Below the pieces are notes generated by a model that was not told the origin of the DNA, ran no database searches, and saw nothing but the letters and a program-made list of their open reading frames with translations. From Luxibacter massiliensis (GTDB lineage: Bacteria > Bacillota > Clostridia > Lachnospirales > Lachnospiraceae), in the NCBI RefSeq assembly GCF_900604355.1, contig NZ_UWOE01000001.1, positions 682,001 to 746,000 on the forward strand: DNA of 64,000 nucleotides, read 5' to 3'. Shown piece by piece: positions 7,903 through 16,310 of the stretch. Position numbers and translations under genes: made by a program. Numbering within the stretch: position 1 is the stretch's first letter; each line of letters begins with the position of its first letter.

Positions 7903-9198
7903 ATGGAGAAAAGGAATATCAAAGTGGCCCTTCTTGGACTTGGTACAGTGGGAATGGGCGTTTATAAGCTGATGGATATGAGAAAAGACGTGATGGAAAA
8001 AACCATAGGTGCCAATATGGAGATTTCCCGGATTTTGGTCAGCAATGTCAGCAAGAAAAGAGAAGGCGTGGATACCTCTCTTTTGACGGACAACTGGAAA
8101 GAAATCTTGGAGGATGATGATATACAAATAGTAGTGGAGGTAATAGGGGGGATCGAACCTGCCCGTACAATGATCCTGGAAGCGCTTAAGTCAGGAAGGC
8201 ATGTTGTCACGGCCAATAAGGATTTGGTGGCTGAATATGGCAGGGAGCTTTTAGACGCAGCGGAGAAAGGGGGATGTGATTTGCTTTTTGAGGCGGCTGT
8301 AGCGGGAGGGATCCCTATCATACGCCCACTTAAACAATGTCTGGCAGGGAATGAGATTTCAGAGGTGATTGGAATTGTAAATGGTACAACTAACTATATA
8401 CTGACGAAAATGTTTGAGGAAAATATGGGGTTTGAGGATGCTCTGGCGAAGGCCACAGAGCTGGGGTATGCGGAGGCAGATCCTACGGCCGATGTGGAGG
8501 GTCTTGACGCAGGCAGAAAAGTGGCAATCATGGCATCCATAGCTTTTCATTCCAGAGTGGTTTTTGGAGATGTCTATACAGAAGGGATTACAAAAATTAC
8601 ATCTGAGGATATTGCTTACGCAAAGGAATTTGACAGTGTGATAAAACTTCTGGGAATTGCCCGTAATACAGACAGCGGGATTGAGGTGGGGGTGTACCCT
8701 ATGCTGCTGAACCGGGAGCATCCTCTGGCTTCTGTGAGGGACTCCTTTAATGCTGTGTTCGTACATGGGGATGCGGTGGATGATGCTATGTTTTACGGCA
8801 GGGGAGCAGGGGAATTTCCTACAGCCAGTGCAGTGATGGGGGATATGATTGATGTTGCGAGAGACTTGCAGTACCAGTGTACAGGCCGTATCAGCTGTAC
8901 CTGCTACAGGGAAATTCCAGTGAAGGCGTTTGGGGAAGTAAAGAATAAATTCTTCTTGAGGATGCAGGTGGAAAACCAACCCGGCGTGCTGGCCCGTATT
9001 GCCCAGGTGTTTGGCGACCATAAAGTAAGTATTGCAAGAGTGGTTCAGAAACATGCAAGGGATAATCAGGCGGAGCTGGTCATTGTGACAGAAAGCGTAA
9101 AAGAGTATCATCTGAAGGATGCTGTCAGAGAACTTGAAGACATGGATCATATCATTGAGATCAGCAGTATCATACGGGAGTATGCACACCAGAATTAA
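7903..9198 (+). CDS. hom: Homoserine dehydrogenase
   Basis: Cytoplasmic NAD(P)-dependent enzyme converting aspartate semialdehyde to homoserine on the way to threonine and methionine. The 431-residue product has the full three-domain build. An N-terminal Rossmann fold carries LLGLGTVGMGVYKL (about 10-23). The catalytic domain includes VTANKDLVAEYG with the catalytic-region Lys, IVNGTTNYILTKM, and GYAEADPTADVEGLDAG. A C-terminal ACT domain (about 352-428, LRMQVENQPGVLARIAQVFG) is the usual site for threonine feedback. GAGGTGAT precedes the ATG. A MarR-type gene follows after 87 bp. Confidence 0.95.
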   Translation: MEKRNIKVALLGLGTVGMGVYKLMDMRKDVMEKTIGANMEISRILVSNVSKKREGVDTSLLTDNWKEILEDDDIQIVVEVIGGIEPARTMILEALKSGRHVVTANKDLVAEYGRELLDAAEKGGCDLLFEAAVAGGIPIIRPLKQCLAGNEISEVIGIVNGTTNYILTKMFEENMGFEDALAKATELGYAEADPTADVEGLDAGRKVAIMASIAFHSRVVFGDVYTEGITKITSEDIAYAKEFDSVIKLLGIARNTDSGIEVGVYPMLLNREHPLASVRDSFNAVFVHGDAVDDAMFYGRGAGEFPTASAVMGDMIDVARDLQYQCTGRISCTCYREIPVKAFGEVKNKFFLRMQVENQPGVLARIAQVFGDHKVSIARVVQKHARDNQAELVIVTESVKEYHLKDAVRELEDMDHIIEISSIIREYAHQN

Positions 9199-9285
9199 GA
9201 GATGCCTTTCAGGATATAATAAATAGGCATAAAGTATATAGCAAGCTATGTATATGCAGGGGGACTGAAGAGAGGAGGCCATTAT

Positions 9286-9720
9286 ATGGAGAACCGGGTT
9301 CAGCCAATTGGATTTATAGTGAAGCAGATTAATAATGTATTTGAAAAGGACTTAAATGAGAAGCTTAAGACCATTGGAATCACATCATCACAGTGCGCTG
9401 TGCTGGACTATTTATTTCATACAAATAAAGAAGAAGTAAGCCAGCGGGATGTGGAGCGGCACCTGAGCCTTAAAAATCCCACTGTGACAGGATTGTTAAA
9501 ACGGCTAGATGAGAAAGGCTTCGTCCTGTGTGTCCAAAACGCCACAGACAAACGCAAGAAAAAAATATATTTGACTGAAAAGGCATATGACATACAACGC
9601 CGGATGGAAGCTGACCGGAAAAAGATGGACAGGCAGATGACACGCGGCATGACAAAAAAAGAAGTGGCGGCACTGACGAGAGGATTAGAAAAGATGCTGT
9701 ATAATATCGCAGACCCATAA
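9286..9720 (+). CDS. MarR family transcriptional regulator
   Basis: Winged-helix DNA-binding protein of 144 residues, the usual MarR length. The recognition region is seen in VERHLSLKNPTVTGLLKRLDEKGFV (about residues 57-81), followed by a basic wing with TDKRKKKIYLTEKA. Terminal helices would form the dimer. AGAGGAGG precedes the ATG. Targets are unknown; the gene stands alone between hom and thyA and is followed by a family B palindrome. Confidence 0.9.
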   Translation: MENRVQPIGFIVKQINNVFEKDLNEKLKTIGITSSQCAVLDYLFHTNKEEVSQRDVERHLSLKNPTVTGLLKRLDEKGFVLCVQNATDKRKKKIYLTEKAYDIQRRMEADRKKMDRQMTRGMTKKEVAALTRGLEKMLYNIADP

Positions 9721-9729
9721 AATTAACAG

Positions 9730-9792
9730 AATAGTCTGAAAATGGAGGGCAAAGGGGACAGTCCCTTTTGCAAAAGGGACAGACCCCCTTGC
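9730..9792 (+). repeat. Family B palindromic repeat, copy B1
   Basis: Contains AATAGTCTGAAAATGGAGGG followed by an interrupted form of the family B palindrome (GGGACAGTCCCTTTTG / CAAAAGGGACAGACCC). The outer arm of this copy carries mismatches. It lies between the MarR gene and thyA. Confidence 0.85.
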
Positions 9793-9811
9793 ATTATAGA
9801 AAGGAGTTTTC

Positions 9812-10660
9812 ATGAGTTACGCAGACAAGGTTTTTATTAATATGTGCCGGGATATTATAGACAATGGCACGAGTACAGCGGGGGAGAAGGTTCGGCCTGT
9901 ATGGGAGGACGGGACGCCGGCCTATACGGTTAAGAAGTTTGGAATTGTAAATAGATATAATCTGGCGGAGGAATTTCCGGCGCTGACGCTGCGCCGCACA
10001 GGAATTAAGAGCTGTGTGGATGAAATGTTGTGGATATGGCAGAAGAAGTCCAATAATATCCATGATTTGAACAGCCATATATGGGACAGCTGGGCAGATG
10101 AAAGTGGGTCTATCGGTAAGGCGTATGGTTACCAGATGCAGGTGAAGCATCAATATAAGGAAGGTATGATGGACCAGGTGGACAGAGTGCTGTATGATTT
10201 GAAGCATAATCCCTATAGCAGGCGGATTATGACCAATATTTATGTGCATCAGGATCTCCATGAGATGAACCTTTATCCTTGTGCATATAGCATGACTTTT
10301 AATGTGACAAAAGAGAATGGCAGCGACAGGCTGACGCTGAACGGGATTTTAAACCAGCGTTCCCAGGATGTGCTTGCAGCAAATAACTGGAATGTCTGCC
10401 AGTATGCGGTTTTACTCCATATGTTTGCCCAGGTATGTGGGATGCGGGTTGGAGAGCTTGTACATGTGATAGCTGATGCCCATATTTACGACAGGCATAT
10501 TCCGTTGGTTGAGGAGCTGATATCCAGAGAACCACTTTTGGGGCCGCAGTTCTGGCTGAATCCTGAAATTAAGGATTTTTATGAATTTACGACAGATGAT
10601 GTAAGGCTGGATAATTATGAGACCCATCCGCAGATAAAAAATATACCCATCGCGGTGTGA
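9812..10660 (+). CDS. thyA: Thymidylate synthase
   Basis: Cytoplasmic enzyme that methylates dUMP to dTMP with methylene-tetrahydrofolate. The product is 282 residues. The active-site Cys is in NLYPCAYSMTF (Cys157), the phosphate-binding Arg is in LNQRSQDVLAANNWN, and DRHIPLVEEL carries the conserved nucleotide-binding part. The segments around Cys157 and RSQD differ from the common PPCH / RSxDxxLGxPFN forms, so this is a divergent ThyA, but the order of motifs is intact. AAAGGAG precedes the ATG. folA follows 14 bp downstream, matching the metabolic pairing (dihydrofolate produced here is recycled there). Confidence 0.9.
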   Translation: MSYADKVFINMCRDIIDNGTSTAGEKVRPVWEDGTPAYTVKKFGIVNRYNLAEEFPALTLRRTGIKSCVDEMLWIWQKKSNNIHDLNSHIWDSWADESGSIGKAYGYQMQVKHQYKEGMMDQVDRVLYDLKHNPYSRRIMTNIYVHQDLHEMNLYPCAYSMTFNVTKENGSDRLTLNGILNQRSQDVLAANNWNVCQYAVLLHMFAQVCGMRVGELVHVIADAHIYDRHIPLVEELISREPLLGPQFWLNPEIKDFYEFTTDDVRLDNYETHPQIKNIPIAV

Positions 10661-10674
10661 CAGGAGGAAAAGCA

Positions 10675-11169
10675 ATGAACATGATAGCAGCGGCAGACAG
10701 GAATTGGGCCATTGGATTTCAAAATAAATTACTGGTGAGTATTCCGTCAGACATGAAATTTTTCAGGGAGACCACATCAGGGAAGGTGGTCGTCATGGGG
10801 AGAAAGACTCTGGAAAGCTTTCCCAATGGCCTGCCCTTGAAAAACCGCACAAATATTGTGCTGACCACAAATATAGAATACCAGGTGAAAGATGCGGTGT
10901 TTGTCCATTCTGAGGAAGAGCTTTTAGAAGAACTGAAAAAATATGATTCTGATGAGATTTTTGTTATCGGAGGGGAGAGCATATATAAGCAGCTTCTTCC
11001 CCATTGTGATACCGCATATATTACTAGAATAGACCATATTTTCCAGGCGGATACGTATTTTCCTGATCTGGATGCAGATGGAGACTGGGAACTGACAGAG
11101 GAAAGCGAGGAACAGACCTGCTTTGATTTAGAGTACAGGTTCACTAAATACAGGCGGAAGGAGAGATAG
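10675..11169 (+). CDS. folA: Dihydrofolate reductase
   Basis: Cytoplasmic NADPH-dependent enzyme regenerating tetrahydrofolate; 164 residues, typical length. Landmarks are MIAAADRNWAIGFQNKLL with the Met-20 loop, IPSDMKFFRETTSGKVVVMGRKT, LPLKNRTNIVLTTN, FVIGGESIYKQLLP, and AYITRI...FQADTYFPD. The ATG at 10675 has AGGAGG 7 bp upstream; an in-frame start at 10657 overlapping thyA is not supported. It lies in an operon with thyA. Confidence 0.95.
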   Translation: MNMIAAADRNWAIGFQNKLLVSIPSDMKFFRETTSGKVVVMGRKTLESFPNGLPLKNRTNIVLTTNIEYQVKDAVFVHSEEELLEELKKYDSDEIFVIGGESIYKQLLPHCDTAYITRIDHIFQADTYFPDLDADGDWELTEESEEQTCFDLEYRFTKYRRKER

Positions 11170-11202
11170 GTACTCTCCCAGGCCGGATATTGGGAGGGGC
11201 AT

Positions 11203-11832
11203 ATGCTGGCTGGCGCTGCATTGTTGACAGCAGTTTTTGGAACGGTTTATTTTCAGGGAAAAGAAAGGGGCGGAAGAAAGTTTCTGGCTTTTAAGGCATT
11301 GGCTACGTTGATGCCCGCTGTCCTTGCAGGTTTTTATGGGGCGGAATATGGCGGTGCCAGTGTATGGCTGACTCTGGCGGGAATTCTTTGTTATATGGCT
11401 GCTGATGTGCTGTTGGAAATCTGGCTTCTCACGGGTGTAGCAGTTTTTGGGGCGGGCCATATCTGTATTCTTGCCAGCTTATTATATGGAAACATTTCCT
11501 GGAAGGTTATGGCTGTATGCTTTAGCATATTCTATAGCGGAATGTTCCTGGCCCTAAAGAAATATCTCAGAAAGTTAAAAGGACTGCTGTTCCCGGGAAT
11601 GCTATATGCTGTGCTGCTCTGCGCGGTAGCGGCAGGCGCAGTGGCCGGGGGCATATGCTGCAGGGGTATTTCTGGAATCCTTTTAGGCTTAGGGGGTGTT
11701 TGTTTCCTGGCATCAGATACCATCCTTGGCTGGAATTATCTGAGTGGTCAGCAAAAAAGGGGACTAGGTGCGGTTCTGCTTATTCTGTACTATATGGCAG
11801 TGTATTTTTTTGCTGCCAGGCTGTACTTTTGA
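11203..11832 (+). CDS. YhhN/TMEM86 family membrane protein
   Basis: Integral membrane protein of 209 residues with about seven or eight hydrophobic segments and little soluble sequence. The YhhN family includes the eukaryotic lysoplasmalogenase TMEM86; bacterial roles are poorly defined. Family landmarks seen are the early KFLAFKALATLMPA, the YMAADVLLEIW segment with acidic residues inside a helix, FGAGHICILASL, and LGGVCFLASDTILGWNYL near the end. GGGAGGGG lies just before the ATG. It follows folA by 33 bp and may be co-transcribed. Function is uncertain. Confidence 0.75.
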   Translation: MLAGAALLTAVFGTVYFQGKERGGRKFLAFKALATLMPAVLAGFYGAEYGGASVWLTLAGILCYMAADVLLEIWLLTGVAVFGAGHICILASLLYGNISWKVMAVCFSIFYSGMFLALKKYLRKLKGLLFPGMLYAVLLCAVAAGAVAGGICCRGISGILLGLGGVCFLASDTILGWNYLSGQQKRGLGAVLLILYYMAVYFFAARLYF

Positions 11833-11890
11833 AAGGCCTAGCTTTTCATAGTGAATGCTAAATCATTTTCCGTTAGTAAGGCGAAATTTT

Positions 11891-11962
11891 TCATTCGATA
11901 ATCTGTCGTTCCTTGTTTTGGCCCAGGCTTGAAACTCTGACATATCCATAAATCTGTCCCAT
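11891..11962 (-). pseudogene. Serine recombinase (resolvase/invertase) N-terminal remnant
   Basis: Behind a strong GGAGG site, a minus-strand frame opens with MGQIYGYVRVSSLGQN and continues KERQIIE before a stop after 23 residues. YxRVSxxxQNxxRQ is the diagnostic N-terminus of small serine recombinases, including the nucleophilic Ser. No continuation of the catalytic or DNA-binding domain was found downstream in any frame, so this is a truncated fossil of a mobile element. Confidence 0.6.
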
Positions 11963-12224
11963 TTTATTAAACCTCCGTTTCGTATATGGCTGTGGCAAAT
12001 CTTAGCAATAAAAAAACACCGTACTTTATTATTAAAGCGCCATTTGATGTTAAAATTGTATTGCTGATGATTTTTTCTGCCATATGTAAGGGGCGTATTA
12101 TCCCATGTCTTGTAAAGAGTGCTGACGCATTGCCTTGCAGCAAACGATTGGCCAACTATAAACTAATTCATTTTAAATGACCAAACAGAAGTGAAAAGGG
12201 AGTGCTTATTACGTGCGCTGGTTC

Positions 12225-12330
12225 CATGGATAGGACAGGGTAAGGCAGACTTTGTCTAATAAGACATGCCAACTCAATGCACGTCCCATGGGGGCGGGCG
12301 AACTACATCTAATAAGCATATTCAAGGGCA
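12225..12330 (+). repeat. Family A dispersed repeat, two partial units
   Basis: Two degraded units: GGCAGACTTTGTCTAATAAG near 12244, and CCCATGGGGGCGGGCGAACT followed by ACATCTAATAAGCATAT near 12285-12320. The rest of the 580-bp stretch from 11833 to 12412 holds the recombinase remnant and no other gene that can be supported. Confidence 0.65.
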
Positions 12331-12412
12331 AAAGAAGCGTATATATTTTAGCGTAGTGCAGATATGGTTTCTTAAATTAAAAATATACTTAAAAAACATC
12401 AAGGAACCGTCA

Positions 12413-12441
12413 TTGACAAAGTTAAAAACACACACTATAAT
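12413..12441 (+). promoter_or_regulatory. Consensus promoter of the ilvBN T-box transcript
   Basis: TTGACA, 17 bp, TATAAT: a perfect sigma-A consensus. Transcription would begin near 12448, giving a leader of about 330 nt before ilvB. Confidence 0.85.
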
Positions 12442-12447
12442 AAATAT

Positions 12448-12740
12448 AAATTTATCGAAATTGTAAGATAAATGCAGTGATAAGGAGGAGTACATAATTA
12501 CCCGATGCCAAGAGAGAGGACGGATGGTGTAAGTCCTTGTGAAGGGATTATGGAAGTAGCCTTTGAGCAGCGGACCGAACAGGCGATTGCCTAAGTAGGC
12601 TCTGACGTGGCTCCTACGTTACAGGGAGGCAGTATCGGAGTGTATCCCGTACTGGCAGAGTGCAGAGATCGTTCTCTGAAATTAGGTGGTAACACGGATG
12701 AAGATTCGCCCTAAGCTGATCGCAGCTTAGGGTTTCTTTT
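12448..12740 (+). promoter_or_regulatory. T-box leader of ilvBN (probable Val specifier)
   Basis: The T-box core AGGTGGTAACACGG is at 12684-12697, preceded by GTTCTCTGAAATT and followed by an intrinsic terminator. The stem I apical portion (AGAGAGGACGG ... GGTGTAAGTCC) lies near 12510-12540. The 3' flank of the specifier loop reads GGAAGTAGCCTTTGAG, placing GTA (Val) at 12556-12558 in the codon position. Uncharged tRNA would pair with the specifier and T-box to favour readthrough into ilvBN. The specifier reading was done by eye and is less certain than the T-box itself. Confidence 0.88.
12709..12740 (+). terminator. T-box terminator
   Basis: CCCTAAGCTG and CAGCTTAGGG are perfect complements around ATCG, followed by TTTCTTTT. 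It is the off-state structure of the ilvB leader. Confidence 0.9.
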
Positions 12741-12779
12741 GTATTCAGGGGAAGTTTCCAGTATGAAGGAGGTATATGT

Positions 12780-14498
12780 ATGAGACAGATTTCAGGAAAC
12801 AAATTATTGGTAAAGGCCTTGAAAGAGGAAGGCGTTGATATTATGTTCGGCTATCCAGGGGCCTGTACGATTGACATCAGTGATGAGCTATATAAGCAGA
12901 ATGATATTCAGGTCATCCTGCCGCGCCATGAGCAGGCATTGGTACACGCGGCTGATGCCTATGCCAGGACAACAGGTAAGGTGGGCGTTTGCCTGGTGAC
13001 AAGCGGACCGGGGGCCACGAATCTGGTGACAGGGCTTGCAACAGCCAACTATGACAGTGTGCCCCTTGTCTGCTTTACAGGGCAGGTGGCGAGGCATCTG
13101 ATAGGTAACGATGCTTTCCAGGAGGTTGATATTGTCGGGATAACAAGGAGTATCACCAAGTATGGAGTGACTGTGCGCAACCGGGAGGATTTGGGACGTA
13201 TTATTAAAGAAGCCTTTTATATAGCAAGAACAGGTAAACCGGGGCCGGTGCTCATCGACCTGCCAAAAGATGTTATGGGGGAACTGGGAAGTCCGGAGTA
13301 TCCTTCTGAAGTAAATATACGGGGATATAAGCCTAATACGAGCGTCCATATTGGACAGCTCAAACGAGCTATCAAAATGCTGCACAAGGCGCGCCGTCCC
13401 CTGTTTTTGGCAGGAGGCGGAGTCAACATTGCCAGGGCAAATGACCTATTTACTGAGGTGGCTGAGAAAACAAACATCCCTGTCATCACAACTGTGATGG
13501 GAAGAGGGGCCATCCCTACCAACCACCCGCTATTTATTGGAAATTTGGGGATGCATGGCGCGTATGCCGCAAATATGGCGGTAAGTGAGTGTGATCTTTT
13601 GTATTCTATTGGAACCAGGTTTAATGACCGGATTACAGGCAAGCTGCATGAATTTGCCCCAAAGGCACAGATTGTGCATATTGATATTGACACTGCTTCT
13701 ATCTCCCGGAATATCCATGTAGATATCCCCATTGTGGCAGACGCCAAGGAGGCGCTGCAGAAGATGGCAGAGTATGTGGAGCCGTGCAGCACTGACAAGT
13801 GGCTGGAGCAGATACAGGCATGGAAAGAAGAGCACCCGCTTCAGATGAAGAAGCATGCCCAGATGGGGCCAAAAGATATAATTGATGAAATCAACCAGCA
13901 GTTCGAGGAGGCCATTGTGGTGACAGACGTTGGGCAGCATCAGATGTTTGCATCCCAGTATACGGAGATTACAAATAAAAAGCGGATTATCATGTCCGGG
14001 GGACTGGGAACGATGGGATATGGGTTCCCGGGAGCCATAGGGGCGAAGTTGGGGAATCCGGACACACCTGTTATTGCTATTTCTGGTGACGGAGGCATGC
14101 AGATGAATATCCAGGAGCTTGCCACAGCAGTTTTGGAGGAGCTTCCTTTAATACTCTGTGTATTTAATAACACCTATCTTGGCATGGTGCGTCAGTGGCA
14201 GAAATTATTTTATGGCAAAAGATATGGTATGACGAACCTCAGGTCAGGAGCCTTAACCCGCCGTACAGAAGGAAAAGAAATGCCTCCTTATACGCCTGAT
14301 TTTGTAAAGCTTTCTGAGAGCTATGGCGCCAAAGGGATCAGGGTTACACGCAGAGAGGAGATAGGGGCGGCTTTTGAAGAGGCAAAGAAGAATACAAAGA
14401 CTCCAACATTGATAGAATTTATCATTGACCCGGAAGAGATGGTATATCCAATGATCCAGCCGGGGGGGACTTTAGAAGAGATGATTATGGATTGCTAG
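12780..14498 (+). CDS. ilvB: Acetolactate synthase large subunit
   Basis: Thiamine-diphosphate enzyme that makes acetolactate or acetohydroxybutyrate, the first common step of Val/Leu/Ile synthesis. The 572 residues fit the family. The N-terminal domain has FGYPGACTIDI and the catalytic Glu in LPRHEQALVHAADAYAR (about residue 49), followed by TSGPGATN. The C-terminal ThDP/Mg motif runs from SGDGGMQMNIQELATAV to VFNNTYLGMVRQWQ. A GAAGGAGG site precedes the ATG. It is controlled by the T-box leader and coupled to ilvN. Confidence 0.96.
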   Translation: MRQISGNKLLVKALKEEGVDIMFGYPGACTIDISDELYKQNDIQVILPRHEQALVHAADAYARTTGKVGVCLVTSGPGATNLVTGLATANYDSVPLVCFTGQVARHLIGNDAFQEVDIVGITRSITKYGVTVRNREDLGRIIKEAFYIARTGKPGPVLIDLPKDVMGELGSPEYPSEVNIRGYKPNTSVHIGQLKRAIKMLHKARRPLFLAGGGVNIARANDLFTEVAEKTNIPVITTVMGRGAIPTNHPLFIGNLGMHGAYAANMAVSECDLLYSIGTRFNDRITGKLHEFAPKAQIVHIDIDTASISRNIHVDIPIVADAKEALQKMAEYVEPCSTDKWLEQIQAWKEEHPLQMKKHAQMGPKDIIDEINQQFEEAIVVTDVGQHQMFASQYTEITNKKRIIMSGGLGTMGYGFPGAIGAKLGNPDTPVIAISGDGGMQMNIQELATAVLEELPLILCVFNNTYLGMVRQWQKLFYGKRYGMTNLRSGALTRRTEGKEMPPYTPDFVKLSESYGAKGIRVTRREEIGAAFEEAKKNTKTPTLIEFIIDPEEMVYPMIQPGGTLEEMIMDC

Positions 14499-14508
14499 GA
14501 GGATGGGT

Positions 14509-15018
14509 ATGGAGAATAATACAAAAAAAAGATGGATTTCATTATATGTAGAGAACCAGGTGGGGGTCCTGTCCAAGATATCCGGCCTTTTTTCTGGAAA
14601 GTCATACAACCTGGACAGCCTTACTGTGGGAACCACGGAGGATCTCACAGTTTCCAGGATGACAATCGCGACAGTCAGTGATGATGAAACCTTTGAGCAG
14701 ATTAAGAAGCAGCTGAACCGTCTTGTGGAAGTTATTAAGGTTATTGACTTTACGGATATTTTTGTACGTATGAAGGAGATCTTATATGTAAAAGTAAAGA
14801 AGTGCACAAAGGAAGATAAAGTAGAACTGTTCCAGATTGCAGATACTTTTAAAGCCAGGGTCATTGACTATGGAAAGGACAGCCTGCTGCTGGAGTTCGT
14901 GCAGACCGCCACAAAAAATGATGCAGTTATCAAACTTATGAAGGAAGAGTTCAAAAACATCGAAGTTGTCCGTGGGGGAAGTGTAGGGATCGAATCTATC
15001 AGCATGATGGAGCGGTAA
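14509..15018 (+). CDS. ilvN: Acetolactate synthase small (regulatory) subunit
   Basis: Regulatory partner of IlvB, 169 residues. The N-terminal ACT domain (RWISLYVENQVGVLSKISGL ... YNLDSLTVG) is the usual valine-binding site. The C-terminal domain (about 85-165) has the expected RELILVKV-like segment in the form EILYVKVKK. The ATG at 14509 is used because AGGAGG at 14497-14502 would touch the earlier ATG at 14503. The ribosome site overlaps the ilvB stop, which suggests coupling. Confidence 0.93.
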   Translation: MENNTKKRWISLYVENQVGVLSKISGLFSGKSYNLDSLTVGTTEDLTVSRMTIATVSDDETFEQIKKQLNRLVEVIKVIDFTDIFVRMKEILYVKVKKCTKEDKVELFQIADTFKARVIDYGKDSLLLEFVQTATKNDAVIKLMKEEFKNIEVVRGGSVGIESISMMER

Positions 15019-15139
15019 TTTTGGTTGTACTTATATGGGGGCAGACACAGTCCGGCCTAGTTTGCAAAGCCAGGGGGCTGGCTTATATGCAGGGTAAAAA
15101 GGTTTTTCGTTAATTTAGATTCGAAAACAGAGTGCGCTC

Positions 15140-15168
15140 TTGTGTTTTGGGGATTTAGGTATTATAAT
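15140..15168 (+). promoter_or_regulatory. Promoter of ilvE
   Basis: TTGTGT, 17-bp spacer, TATAAT, ending 54 bp before the ilvE ATG. It indicates separate transcription from ilvBN. Confidence 0.6.
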
Positions 15169-15222
15169 GGCCTCAGGATAGTAAACATGCTGCCATAAGG
15201 CAGGGGATTGGAGGAGATACAG

Positions 15223-16248
15223 ATGGACAAGAAAAATATTGACTGGGAAAATCTGGGTTTTAGTTATATTGCGACGGAACAGAGATATGTGTCCAACTAT
15301 AAGGATGGAAAGTGGGACGCAGGTACCCTCACCGGGGATGCGAATATTGTCATGAATGAGTGTGCAGGAGTTTTACAGTATGCGCAGACAATATTTGAAG
15401 GACTGAAGGCATATACCACGGAGGACGGCCATATTGTGGCATTTAGGCCAGACTTGAATGCGCAAAGGATGGCAGACTCTGCAAAAAGGCTGGAAATGCC
15501 GCCGTTTCCTGAAGAAAGGTTTGTGGAGGCTGTGGAGCAGGTCGTACAGGCGAATGCAGACTATGTCCCCCCTTATGGATCTGGCGCCACATTGTATATC
15601 CGGCCATATATGTTTGGGATTAACCCAGTTATTGGCGTAAAACCGGCGGATGAATATCAGTTCAGGGTATTCACTACACCTGTGGGGCCATATTTTAAGG
15701 GGGGAGCAAAACCTCTTACACTGTGCGTATCTGATTTTGACAGGGCAGCACCCCACGGGACAGGGCATATTAAAGCGGGGCTCAATTATGCTATGAGCCT
15801 TCATGCTATTGTAACAGCACATGCAAATGGTTTTGATGAGAATATGTACCTGGATTCAGCCACCAGGACCAAAGTGGAGGAGACAGGGGGGGCAAACTTT
15901 ATTTTTATCACAAAGGATAATAAAGTAGTAACGCCGCATTCGAATACAATCCTGCCTTCTATTACAAGGCGTTCACTTCTTTATGTGGCAGAGCACTATC
16001 TCGGCATGGAAGTAGAGCAGAGGGATGTGTATTTTGAAGAGGTAAAAGATTTTGCTGAATGTGGCCTCTGCGGTACGGCGGCTGTAATTTCTCCTGTAGG
16101 GAAAATCGTGGATCATGGAAAAGAGATCTGTTTCCCAAGCGGAATGGAGAAAATGGGCGCAACAATACAGAAATTGTATGATACACTGACAGGAATCCAG
16201 ATGGGCCATATTGAAGCTCCAAAGGGTTGGATTAAGGTAATCAGGTAA
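15223..16248 (+). CDS. ilvE: Branched-chain amino acid aminotransferase
   Basis: PLP enzyme (fold type IV, class II BCAT) catalysing the last transamination of Val, Leu and Ile synthesis; 341 residues. Landmarks are YAQTIFEGLKAY, FRPDLNAQRMADSAKRL, YIRPYMFG, the PLP Lys region GTGHIKAGLNYAMSL, and EETGGANFIFI followed by LPSITRRSLL. The TTG at 15208 also opens the frame, but GGAGGA at 15209-15214 points to the ATG at 15223. A strong hairpin terminator follows. Together with ilvBN it forms the branched-chain block, although ilvC and ilvD are not in the window. Confidence 0.95.
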   Translation: MDKKNIDWENLGFSYIATEQRYVSNYKDGKWDAGTLTGDANIVMNECAGVLQYAQTIFEGLKAYTTEDGHIVAFRPDLNAQRMADSAKRLEMPPFPEERFVEAVEQVVQANADYVPPYGSGATLYIRPYMFGINPVIGVKPADEYQFRVFTTPVGPYFKGGAKPLTLCVSDFDRAAPHGTGHIKAGLNYAMSLHAIVTAHANGFDENMYLDSATRTKVEETGGANFIFITKDNKVVTPHSNTILPSITRRSLLYVAEHYLGMEVEQRDVYFEEVKDFAECGLCGTAAVISPVGKIVDHGKEICFPSGMEKMGATIQKLYDTLTGIQMGHIEAPKGWIKVIR

Positions 16249-16256
16249 CAAAATGC

Positions 16257-16300
16257 AGCCAGAAAAAGGAAAGTGCAAAGTATTTTCCTTTTTCTGGCTT
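16257..16300. terminator. Bidirectional terminator between ilvE and mgtE
   Basis: AGCCAGAAAAAGGAAA pairs with TTTCCTTTTTCTGGCT around a short loop. A-rich and T-rich sides allow it to serve both convergent genes. Confidence 0.75.
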
Positions 16301-16310
16301 GAATTTATTT

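Noticed and set aside
7562..7903. N-terminal extension of the response regulator reading frame
   Set aside because: It translates the family A tandem repeats, lacks a ribosome site, and the receiver domain starts exactly at the ATG at 7561 behind AAAGGAGAG.
11967..12180. Two overlapping 62-64-codon frames on opposite strands
   Set aside because: Neither has a ribosome site or recognisable motifs; the stretch is remnant DNA next to the recombinase fossil.
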